Positions 34,965-42,461 of a stretch of 64,000 nucleotides of DNA are shown in pieces; position 1 is the first letter of the stretch, and every line of letters begins with the position of its first letter. A program made the translations under genes and the position numbers. Source of the stretch: Yoonia sp. F2084L (GTDB lineage Bacteria; Pseudomonadota; Alphaproteobacteria; Rhodobacterales; Rhodobacteraceae); contig NZ_JALKAH010000005.1 of NCBI RefSeq assembly GCF_023015625.1, positions 496,001-560,000 on the forward strand. The letters are read 5' to 3'. A model generated the notes under the pieces. It ran no database searches. It saw only the letters and a list, made by a program, of their open reading frames with translations, and was not told the DNA's origin.

Positions 34965-35432
34965 ATGTTGTTATCGCCTCATCTTCAGAGAACGATACCA
35001 CTGGCCGCTGGCCTTTTGTGTGTTGTGCTTGCGGGTGTCATCTGGATGCCACTGGGGCAAAGCCCCGATGCATCCGACCTTGCCCCGGAACAGGCAGCAG
35101 CCCCCGCCGGACCAGACCCGCAGGCCGTGATCGCAGAAGGGGCCGAGATGCTTCTGGCAAGGCCTCTTTTTCACATGACCCGGCGGCCACCTGCCGAGGC
35201 AACCGTGGCCACACCTGTGCCTGTCGCTGTCACGATTAGCCTCACCGGCATTGTCGAAAGCGACGACGTTCAGGTTGCCTTGATGCGTTTGTCGAACCAG
35301 GCTGAGATGTTCCGTGTCCAGATCGGCGAAAAAGTCGGCAATTGGGAGATCGAAGACATCACCCAAACCTCTGTTACTGTGATCACCCCGGACGGAAAAC
35401 GCGAAGTCCTTTCCCTCACGCAGGGTAACTGA
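34965..35432 (+). CDS. GspC/GspN-like periplasmic connector
   Basis: 155 residues: an N-terminal membrane anchor (about 11-30), a Pro/Ala linker and an HR-like domain starting LARPLFHMTRRPP and running through SLTGIVESDDVQVALMR and VQIGEKVGNWEIEDIT. This fits the short GspN/PulC-type proteins of alphaproteobacteria, which would link the inner-membrane platform to the secretin; there is no PDZ domain as in classical GspC. It starts 3 nt after gspM. Confidence 0.72.
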   Translation: MLLSPHLQRTIPLAAGLLCVVLAGVIWMPLGQSPDASDLAPEQAAAPAGPDPQAVIAEGAEMLLARPLFHMTRRPPAEATVATPVPVAVTISLTGIVESDDVQVALMRLSNQAEMFRVQIGEKVGNWEIEDITQTSVTVITPDGKREVLSLTQGN

Positions 35433-35597
35433 TCACCACATCCCAACGCTGCGCATTGCAATCAAACGCCGTTCCGCAATCTCTTTTTCGATGTCGGCAT
35501 TGCTGCGTGGACCGCGCTGCGTCTTGAAATGATCAGGTGCGTCCCACCGTTGCTGGCGCGTAGAGGTGAGTAGGGCGTCTGCAAGTACTGAAAGCAT
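35433..35597 (-). CDS. 54-residue protein of unknown function
   Basis: A short frame on the minus strand starting MLSVLADALLTSTRQQRW and ending ERRLIAMRSVGMW, with a very good ribosome site (AAAGGA, 7 nt before the ATG at 35597). It fills the space between gspC/N (its stop is adjacent, convergent) and the divergent LysR gene. It is charged and mostly helical in appearance, with no signal or membrane segment. I do not recognise the family. Divergent placement from a LysR gene makes it a possible target of that regulator. Confidence 0.6.
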   Translation of the reverse strand: MLSVLADALLTSTRQQRWDAPDHFKTQRGPRSNADIEKEIAERRLIAMRSVGMW

Positions 35598-35693
35598 GGC
35601 TTTTCCTTTCGTTTTGAAGATACCTAATTCTTATTGGCTTTACGGACTTCAAGCGACTCAGTATGATTTTCCATATGTAAGGGGGGCTATCAT

Positions 35694-36563
35694 ATGGACT
35701 GGCGTGACATTCCATCTCTTGCAGCGCTCCGCGCGTTTGAGGCTGTGGCACGTGCCGGGTCATTCTCGGCTGCGGCACGCGAACTGAACGTCACCCATGC
35801 CGCAATTGCGCAGCACGTGCGTGCCATCGAAGCAGACCTCAAGACCTCGCTGCTTGTCCGCGAAGGGCGCGGCATGGCATTGACCGATGCGGGTACTGCA
35901 CTCGCCGCAGCCCTCAGTGGCGGTTTCTCGCAAATCATCAACGGTGTGAACGCGATTACTGCCGATGCGGAAGCGCGGCCCGTCGCGCTGTCTGTCACCC
36001 CCAGTTTTGCAGAAAACTGGCTCATGCCGCGCTATGCAGATTTTTGGGCAAAGCACCCCGATGTCGGACTGTCGATCATGCCCAGCATGCAAGTGCTTGA
36101 TCTGCGCCGCGAAGGCATCGACATGGCGGTGCGTTATGGCAAGGGCGAATGGCCAGGGATGGATGTGATACCACTGGTCAAAGCTGATTTTACCGTGGTC
36201 GGGGCACCTTCGCTGATCGCCGGGCGTGATGTAAGCGGCTTTGCCGACCTCGAAGGCCTGCCGTGGATATTTGAAAACGTGCACCGCGAAGCGCGGCGCT
36301 GGGTATCGCTTTCGGGGGTCGATCTGAACTCAAACCTGATCAATGTGGTGCCCACAATTGGCATGGTCATGTCTGCTGTTCGGTCAGGCAAATACCTGAC
36401 TGTCGCATCAAGCACTATGGTCGCCGATGATATCAAAACAGGTCTTCTGGTTCCCTTGATTAAGAAGAACCTGAAAGATGTGGGATACTACATAGTTTAT
36501 CCCAAGGGTGTTCTGTCGCCCCGCGCCAAAACGGTGAAGTCGTGGTTGTTGAGTGCGGTCTAA
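35694..36563 (+). CDS. LysR-family transcriptional regulator (GcvA-like)
   Basis: 289 residues. The N-terminal winged helix-turn-helix (LAALRAFEAVARAGSFSAAARELNVTHAAIAQHVRAIE, residues 9-45) and C-terminal periplasmic-binding-like effector domain are intact. The helix resembles GcvA-type regulators, in which the motif reads NVTHAA/S. A GGGGGG-rich ribosome site precedes the ATG. It is divergent from the 54-residue gene, and its end overlaps the regA end by 4 nt (convergent). Effector and targets cannot be read from the sequence. Confidence 0.9.
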   Translation: MDWRDIPSLAALRAFEAVARAGSFSAAARELNVTHAAIAQHVRAIEADLKTSLLVREGRGMALTDAGTALAAALSGGFSQIINGVNAITADAEARPVALSVTPSFAENWLMPRYADFWAKHPDVGLSIMPSMQVLDLRREGIDMAVRYGKGEWPGMDVIPLVKADFTVVGAPSLIAGRDVSGFADLEGLPWIFENVHREARRWVSLSGVDLNSNLINVVPTIGMVMSAVRSGKYLTVASSTMVADDIKTGLLVPLIKKNLKDVGYYIVYPKGVLSPRAKTVKSWLLSAV

Positions 36564-37111
36564 CGCGGGCTGCGCTTTGCCAGAATACGCTGCAAGGTTC
36601 GACGATGCATCGACAAACGCCGCGCCGTTTCAGACACGTTGCGATCACACAGTTCATACACCCGCTGAATATGTTCCCAACGCACGCGATCCGCGCTCAT
36701 CGGGTTTTCGGGCGGAGGTGGCAGACCATCTGTGCGGGCCAATAGGGCATTCGTCACGTCAGTTGCATCCGCAGGTTTGGCCAGATAGTCGGTCGCGCCG
36801 ATTTTGACTGCCGCAACAGCCGTCGCAATCGCGCCATATCCCGTCAGCACAACGATCCGTGCTTCGGGACGACGGGCACGCAGCGTTTCAACCACATCCA
36901 AACCATTGCCGTCTTCAAGCCGCAGATCCACAACCGCATAGGCGGGCGGTCGCGCTGTCGACACGGCCTTGCCGGCCGCCACGGACCCTGCCATTTCAAC
37001 ATCAAAGCCACGCTTTTCCATCGCCTTTGCAAGGCGACGCAAAAATGCTTCATCATCATCTACAAGGAGGAGGCTTTTGTCTTCGCCCAGGTCCAGCGCC
37101 TCGATATTCAT
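36560..37111 (-). CDS. regA: RegA/PrrA/ActR, global redox response regulator
   Basis: 183 residues: a receiver domain with acidic pocket DDDE (18-21), phospho-acceptor Asp62 (AVVDLRLEDGNG) and conserved Lys in LAKPADA, then a Pro linker (LPPPPENP) and a Fis-type helix-turn-helix that is nearly invariant in the family (ETARRLSMHRRTLQRILAKR). RegA activates photosynthesis, CO2 and N2 fixation and respiratory genes when oxygen falls. It is divergent from regB with a 167-bp spacer, instead of following senC as in Rhodobacter. Confidence 0.96.
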   Translation of the reverse strand: MNIEALDLGEDKSLLLVDDDEAFLRRLAKAMEKRGFDVEMAGSVAAGKAVSTARPPAYAVVDLRLEDGNGLDVVETLRARRPEARIVVLTGYGAIATAVAAVKIGATDYLAKPADATDVTNALLARTDGLPPPPENPMSADRVRWEHIQRVYELCDRNVSETARRLSMHRRTLQRILAKRSPR

Positions 37112-37278
37112 GTTCTGCCCTACTGATATTACTCTACAGAGGTAGGATTGTTGCGGGCCGCGTCAACTCAGCATCGGATACCGCATGTTTCAAGACCGTG
37201 CCGCGTCTATCAAGTCGCATTGATCCTTGACCGTTTCGGTTTATCCTTTGGGTCAACAAACGCATTGGATCACAGATC

Positions 37279-38682
37279 ATGCCGCACACCGGTTTCAAGT
37301 TTTTCCAAGAGCATGAGCGCAGCAATTGGGTGCGGCTGCGGACCCTCATGGTCCTGCGGTGGTTCGCGATTGCGGGGCAATCTGCCGCGATTTTCGTCGC
37401 AGTACGGTTTTATGACATCGAGATTGCGGTCGGGTTGGCAGCGCTCGCAATCACGACAGCGGTCGTTGCGAACCTGGTCTCCTATTATGTTTATCCTGAG
37501 AACAAACGTTTGTCTGAAAACCAGGCCACGCTTTGGCTGGTCTTTGATATCGTCCAACTTAGCATTCTGTTGTATTTGACCGGCGGTTTGAACAACCCCT
37601 TTGCAATGCTGGTGCTGGCACCGGTGACGATCGCCGCAACCGTCCTGCACCTGAGAAACACCATCTTTCTGGGTCTGACCGCGATGGTGCTGATAACGAT
37701 CATCAGCACCTATAACCTGCCGCTGGTCAACGCGGACGGCGTTGCGCTGACCTTGCCGCTGTTGTTCCAGTTTGGGTTTTGGATCGCCTTGCTTATCAGT
37801 CTGGTGTTTCTGGCACTCTACGCCCGTCAGGTCACAACCGAAATGCATGCGATGGGCGAGGCACTTGTTGCAACCCAGCTTGCTCTGTCACGTGAACAGA
37901 AACTCACCGATTTGGGTGGCGTCGTCGCCGCTGCGGCCCATGAACTTGGAACGCCGCTGGCGACCATCAAGCTGGTCAGCAGCGAGCTGAAAGAAGAGCT
38001 TCAGGATCATCCGGAGCTTTTGGAAGACGCCGAACTGATCCGCGATCAGGCGGACCGTTGTCGCGATATTCTGCATTCCATGGGGCGCGCTGGTAAGGAT
38101 GATCTGCACCTGCGACAGGCTCCCATCGAGACCCTCGTCCGCGAGGCCGCGGAACCTCATCTGGGACGCGGCAAATCCGTGCACTTCGATGTTGCACCGC
38201 AAGACGACGCAAACCTGACCCAGCCGATTGTCCAAAGACGACCCGAGGTTATTCATGGCCTGCGCAACCTCATCCAGAATGCCGTCGATTTTTCAAAATC
38301 CATCGTCACGGTCGATGTCACTTGGTCAAATGATGCAATCAATATCAAAATCTCTGATGACGGGCCGGGTTTTCCGCAGTCGGTTATCGGTCGCATCGGC
38401 GATCCTTATGTGAGGCGGCGCAGGTTATCGGAGGATGGCGCGCGGCGACCGGGGTATGAAGGAATGGGGCTTGGGCTTTTTATCGCCAAGACCTTGCTGG
38501 AAAGATCTGGCGCAAAGCTGACGTTTTCAAACAGTCGCCGACATGGGCATGCCAGCTGGACCGGCCATGCGACTGGCGGTGCCGTGATTGAGGCAACATG
38601 GCCCCGCGAAGTTTTGCAAGACAGCACCCAAGCAACCGGGACCGCACTTGGCCAAAACCAACCAATCCCAATTTGGCCATAG
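37279..38682 (+). CDS. regB: RegB/PrrB, redox-sensing membrane histidine kinase
   Basis: 467 residues: six predicted transmembrane helices (about 25-180), including the quinone-binding signature GGLNNPF (102-108), then an H-box AAAAHELGTPLATIK with phospho-acceptor His221, a conserved Cys261 (DRCRDIL) equivalent to the redox-active Cys265 of R. capsulatus RegB, and an HATPase domain (NLIQNAVDFSKS, DDGPGFP, GMGLGLFIAKTLLERSGA). It phosphorylates RegA under reducing conditions. It is placed divergently from regA, which is an arrangement without senC/prrC between them. Confidence 0.96.
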   Translation: MPHTGFKFFQEHERSNWVRLRTLMVLRWFAIAGQSAAIFVAVRFYDIEIAVGLAALAITTAVVANLVSYYVYPENKRLSENQATLWLVFDIVQLSILLYLTGGLNNPFAMLVLAPVTIAATVLHLRNTIFLGLTAMVLITIISTYNLPLVNADGVALTLPLLFQFGFWIALLISLVFLALYARQVTTEMHAMGEALVATQLALSREQKLTDLGGVVAAAAHELGTPLATIKLVSSELKEELQDHPELLEDAELIRDQADRCRDILHSMGRAGKDDLHLRQAPIETLVREAAEPHLGRGKSVHFDVAPQDDANLTQPIVQRRPEVIHGLRNLIQNAVDFSKSIVTVDVTWSNDAINIKISDDGPGFPQSVIGRIGDPYVRRRRLSEDGARRPGYEGMGLGLFIAKTLLERSGAKLTFSNSRRHGHASWTGHATGGAVIEATWPREVLQDSTQATGTALGQNQPIPIWP

Positions 38683-38760
38683 CTTTGCCACTGAGATTAA
38701 GGCCGCATTAACTTTCCTGACCGATGCTTTAACAGGGCAGACGACAGGACTGGACAGAAT

Positions 38761-40323
38761 ATGTGGATATACGTGGTGGAGCTTTGCGCCATTGTGGGTG
38801 CGGCCATTGTGGGTGCTTTCATGATTATGTCGTTTCTACAATCGCGTCAGATAGGGCAGCATCAGCATACCCATGACGCAAAAACGCCGGCAGATTGTGG
38901 GACTGTCTTTCTGTTTCAGGACAATGTTCTGGTAGATGCGACCAAGAATGCTTGGGCATTAATTAACCATCGTAGCAAAAGCCTGACGGACTATGACGCC
39001 GTCCTCACCGCCATCACCGCCGAGTTTCCCAGCCTAAAGGCAACGCTGGACGATCCCGCGACATCAGATATTCGTATTCGCAGCGCAAGCGATCCATCGG
39101 TCTATGTTGATGTGCAGCGGCAAGGCCCTAAGCTTAGAATCGCCATTGGCGGCGAAGAAGAAGCCTATGAAAACGCGGCAAAACGGCTGTCACAGGCATC
39201 CATTGACGCCCAATCGTCCCTCATGAAAGATATCTCTGCCAATTCGCCTCAGTTGATCTGGCACGAAGATACTGCGGGCACCCTGCTATGGGCGAATGAT
39301 GCGTATACCGCCGCTCGCGCAAAATATGATTTGGAAGCGTTTCACGCCATGGCTGATGCGCAGGTCGATCCTAAGGGCCCAACTGTCCAAAGGGTTTCCG
39401 TCAAATCGACCGATGGTGAAGATATTGTCTGGTTTGATATCACAAAAATAGCACGGCCGGACGGCGCGCTTTACTTTGCAGATGAAGCAACTGAGCTCGT
39501 TCAAGCCCTAAAAACCAAGACCGAGTTCATCCAAACATTGGGTAAGACATTTGGGGATTTATCCATCGGGCTTGCGGTCTTTGATAAAAATCGGCGTTTG
39601 GCGGTGTTCAATCCGGCGCTCTTTGAGATGACAAAACTGCCAATTGAGTTTCTCAGCACGGAGCCGACAATCGACACATTTCTGGACCGGCTGCGCGAGC
39701 TTCGGATGATGCCAGAGCCGAAGAACTATACGACATGGCGCGAACAATTTATTGCGGTCGAAATGGCCGCAAAAGACGGCACTTACAGCAAAAACTGGAC
39801 CTTGCCCGAAGGCCAGGTCTACCGCGTCAAAGGCACGCCCCATCCCGACGGCGCCTTTGCGCTGATGTTTGAAGATATCAGCGCAGAGATGTCTCTGACG
39901 CGCCGTTTCCGTCTGGATATCGAAACCGGGCAGGCGGTTCTTGATACCCTGACCGACGCCATCGCGGTCTTTTCATCAACCGGTACCATGGTGATGTCGA
40001 ACAGCGCCTATGGAAACCTTTGGGCGAACAACAGCAGCTCAATGCTGGAACACCGCGTTTTGCAGTCCGAGATGAAAACGTGGCAAGATCAGTGTATCCC
40101 ATCTGCCATGTGGGACGATATGCGCACGTTCATCCAGCAACTTGGGGCACGCAAGCCTTGGTCAGACCACGTGCTGCTGGAAGATGGACGGCACCTTGCT
40201 TGCAAGGCAAACCCGATTGCTGGCGGCATGACGATGGTACGTTTTGTCATCGCACCACCCAAACGCCCGGAATTTCATAAGATCACGTTGCCCGATCCTG
40301 CGATCCAGGCCAGCAAACGCTGA
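38761..40323 (+). CDS. Membrane-anchored multi-PAS protein without kinase domain (possible DivL relative)
   Basis: 520 residues: one N-terminal transmembrane helix (VVELCAIVGAAIVGAFMIMSF) and then about three PAS-like units, including ISANSPQLIWHEDTAGTLLWAND, FGDLSIGLAVFDKNRRLAVFNPAL and TLTDAIAVFSSTGTMVMSNSAY. The end comes shortly after the last PAS; no H-box or ATP-binding domain follows. In several alphaproteobacteria, as I recall, the gene just before tsaE-amgK encodes a DivL-type PAS kinase controlling CtrA signalling, so this may be a shortened version. That identification is from context and is unproven. Confidence 0.75.
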   Translation: MWIYVVELCAIVGAAIVGAFMIMSFLQSRQIGQHQHTHDAKTPADCGTVFLFQDNVLVDATKNAWALINHRSKSLTDYDAVLTAITAEFPSLKATLDDPATSDIRIRSASDPSVYVDVQRQGPKLRIAIGGEEEAYENAAKRLSQASIDAQSSLMKDISANSPQLIWHEDTAGTLLWANDAYTAARAKYDLEAFHAMADAQVDPKGPTVQRVSVKSTDGEDIVWFDITKIARPDGALYFADEATELVQALKTKTEFIQTLGKTFGDLSIGLAVFDKNRRLAVFNPALFEMTKLPIEFLSTEPTIDTFLDRLRELRMMPEPKNYTTWREQFIAVEMAAKDGTYSKNWTLPEGQVYRVKGTPHPDGAFALMFEDISAEMSLTRRFRLDIETGQAVLDTLTDAIAVFSSTGTMVMSNSAYGNLWANNSSSMLEHRVLQSEMKTWQDQCIPSAMWDDMRTFIQQLGARKPWSDHVLLEDGRHLACKANPIAGGMTMVRFVIAPPKRPEFHKITLPDPAIQASKR

Positions 40324-40364
40324 TTTCCGCTTGCAGCACCGCCGCAACGCCATAATGTCGGCGC

Positions 40365-40829
40365 ATGCACCACACCCTTTTTGAGTTCTCACTTGCTGAT
40401 GAAAATGCGACGTCCGCCTTGGCTGCGCAGATCGCAAAGCGTCTAAAACCGGGTGATACGCTATTGCTGGAAGGGCAGATTGGTGCAGGCAAATCCGCCT
40501 TTGCCCGCGCCCTGATCCGTGCCAAACTTGGGCGGATGGAGGACGTACCGTCACCCACATTCACACTTGTGCAGACCTATGAAGATGATGCCGGGGACAT
40601 CTGGCACTGCGACCTCTATCGACTGACGCATCCGGATGAGGCATTGGAGCTTGGGCTCGACGAGGCGTTTGAAACCGCTATTTGCCTGATCGAATGGCCC
40701 GACAGGCTTGGGGATATCGCCCCGCAAGACGCGTTGAACCTCGCATTCTCTGCACAGGACACGCATCACGATGTCATCATTTCTGGCGCATACGAATGGC
40801 CAGAACGGCTGAGCGGGTTGCATGTCTGA
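40365..40829 (+). CDS. tsaE: TsaE, tRNA t6A biosynthesis ATPase
   Basis: 154 residues with a P-loop (LLEGQIGAGKSAFARALIR), a DVPSPTFTLVQTYE switch-like region and DLYRLTHPDEALELGLDE, all typical of TsaE. It hydrolyses ATP to support the TsaB-TsaD complex that makes N6-threonylcarbamoyladenosine at A37 of tRNAs reading ANN codons. It overlaps the next gene by 8 nt, at the head of a tight operon with amgK, murU, addB and addA. Confidence 0.95.
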   Translation: MHHTLFEFSLADENATSALAAQIAKRLKPGDTLLLEGQIGAGKSAFARALIRAKLGRMEDVPSPTFTLVQTYEDDAGDIWHCDLYRLTHPDEALELGLDEAFETAICLIEWPDRLGDIAPQDALNLAFSAQDTHHDVIISGAYEWPERLSGLHV

Positions 40830-41793
40830 TCGCGGGTCCGCCATTGATGCGTTTCTGGATCAGACCGAATGGTCAGACTGGACACGCACGGCGCTTGCGG
40901 GCGACGCCTCTGCCCGCCGATACCTGCGGCTAAGCAAAGGTCCAAACACCGCAATCCTGATGGATGCGCCACCAACAAACGATGAGGACACGACCCCATT
41001 TGTTGAGATTGCACAGCTGCTGACAACGCACGGCTTTGCCGCACCCCACATCCTTGCCCATGATCCTGACAAAGGCCTTGTTATGCTCAGCGACCTTGGG
41101 GCAAGCGACTATGTGCGCTGGCTGGCAAAGAATCCGGGCGACGAAGCGATGCTATACAAGGCGGCCGCAGATGTGCTGCTTCGGCTTGAAACTATTCCGC
41201 CACCCGCACACCTTGGCCGCATGACACCGGACGTCGGCGCAGACATGGTGGCGATCGTTGGAACCCACTACAGCAAATCCAACACCACAGACCTGCAACA
41301 GGAATTACGCAAAGCGATGACGAACTTCGCGCCCAACGCATCAACGCTCGCCCTACGGGACTATCATGCGGAAAACCTGATTTGGCGGCCCGACAAGGAC
41401 GACTTGGATCAGGTCGGCCTGCTTGATTTTCAAGACGCTTTCACGGCACCTGCTGGGTACGATCTGGCTTCGCTGTTGCGGGATGCACGACGGGATATCA
41501 GTACGGCGGTCGCGAATGACATAATCGACTATTTCGCGGCACGCACCAAAGCAGAGGGCAACTTTCGCGCGTCACTCGCCTGCCTAGGGGTACAGCGCAA
41601 TCTTCGCATCCTTGGCGTTTTCGCCCGTCTGGTGAGCGTCATCGGTAAACCGCGATACCTGCAATTCATGCCGCGCGTTTGGGGCCATATCCTGCAAGAC
41701 CTGCAAAACCCCGCACTCGCAACACTGAAACAAGCGGTGCTGGACACAGTGCCAGCACCGACAGCAGACCATCTGCAAAGGCTGAAGCCATGA
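40822..41793 (+). CDS. amgK: AmgK-like anomeric MurNAc/GlcNAc kinase
   Basis: 323 residues of the aminoglycoside-phosphotransferase fold, with the ATP-site lysine region near the start, catalytic loop ALRDYHAENLIWRP (HxxN type with Asp) and metal Asp in VGLLDFQDAFTAPAGYDLASLL. Paired directly with a MurU-type nucleotidyltransferase (ATGA overlap), this fits AmgK of the cell-wall recycling shortcut known from Pseudomonas putida and Caulobacter, which phosphorylates MurNAc at the anomeric carbon. Many genomes label this gene only as phosphotransferase. Confidence 0.82.
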   Translation: MSDRGSAIDAFLDQTEWSDWTRTALAGDASARRYLRLSKGPNTAILMDAPPTNDEDTTPFVEIAQLLTTHGFAAPHILAHDPDKGLVMLSDLGASDYVRWLAKNPGDEAMLYKAAADVLLRLETIPPPAHLGRMTPDVGADMVAIVGTHYSKSNTTDLQQELRKAMTNFAPNASTLALRDYHAENLIWRPDKDDLDQVGLLDFQDAFTAPAGYDLASLLRDARRDISTAVANDIIDYFAARTKAEGNFRASLACLGVQRNLRILGVFARLVSVIGKPRYLQFMPRVWGHILQDLQNPALATLKQAVLDTVPAPTADHLQRLKP

Positions 41794-42461
41794 CGATGCC
41801 CATCATGTTCTTTGCTGCCGGTCTGGGCACCCGCATGGGCATGCTTACCAAAGATATGCCCAAACCGCTGATTAGGGTTGGGGGCAAGACGCTGATTGAT
41901 CATGCTCTCGATTTTGCAGGCGATGCCGATGTTGGAAAAAAAGTCGTCAACCTGCACTATCGCGGCGATATGATCCGGCAACACCTTGCAGATCGCCACA
42001 TCATCTTTTCAGACGAAAGCGATGTGCTGCTGGAAACTGGCGGCGGGCTGCGGCGGGCACTGCCGCTTCTGGACAGCAATCCAGTGCTGACGATGAACAC
42101 AGATGCCGTCTGGCAGGGCCCCAACCCAGTGCAGCGCATCCTGAACGCTTGGCGACCCAAGATGGAAGCGCTGCTGCTCGTGGTTGAGAAACACAACGTA
42201 TCGGGTCACCTCGGGAAAGGTGATTTTACGGTTGATGCCGAAGGAAAGCTGCATCGCGGACCACAGACGATTTACACTGGCCTGCAAATCATCCGCACGG
42301 ATGTGTTGGCCGAGATCAATGAAGCTGCTTTTTCGATGAATGTCGCTTGGAACATCATCAACGCACGCGGCGGGTTGTTTGGCACCGTCTACGACGGGCA
42401 ATGGTGCGATGTCGGGCAACCCTCCAGCCTGCCATTGGCCGAGGCGATGCTGGATGTTTGA
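41790..42461 (+). CDS. murU: MurU-like MurNAc-1-phosphate uridylyltransferase
   Basis: 223 residues from the ATG at 41790, inside the ATGA overlap with amgK. The nucleotidyltransferase signature MFFAAGLGTRMGMLTKDMPKP (positions 5-25) and metal Asp in LTMNTDAVW are present. MurU makes UDP-MurNAc from recycled MurNAc-1-phosphate, bypassing MurA, and so can lower fosfomycin sensitivity in organisms that use it. The following addB overlaps by 8 nt. Confidence 0.82.
   Translation: MTMPIMFFAAGLGTRMGMLTKDMPKPLIRVGGKTLIDHALDFAGDADVGKKVVNLHYRGDMIRQHLADRHIIFSDESDVLLETGGGLRRALPLLDSNPVLTMNTDAVWQGPNPVQRILNAWRPKMEALLLVVEKHNVSGHLGKGDFTVDAEGKLHRGPQTIYTGLQIIRTDVLAEINEAAFSMNVAWNIINARGGLFGTVYDGQWCDVGQPSSLPLAEAMLDV

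Noticed and set aside
37117..37146. CCTAC/GTAGG inverted repeat in the regA-regB spacer as an operator
   Set aside because: Only 5 bp per arm with a long centre and no match to a known regulator; too likely to occur by chance.
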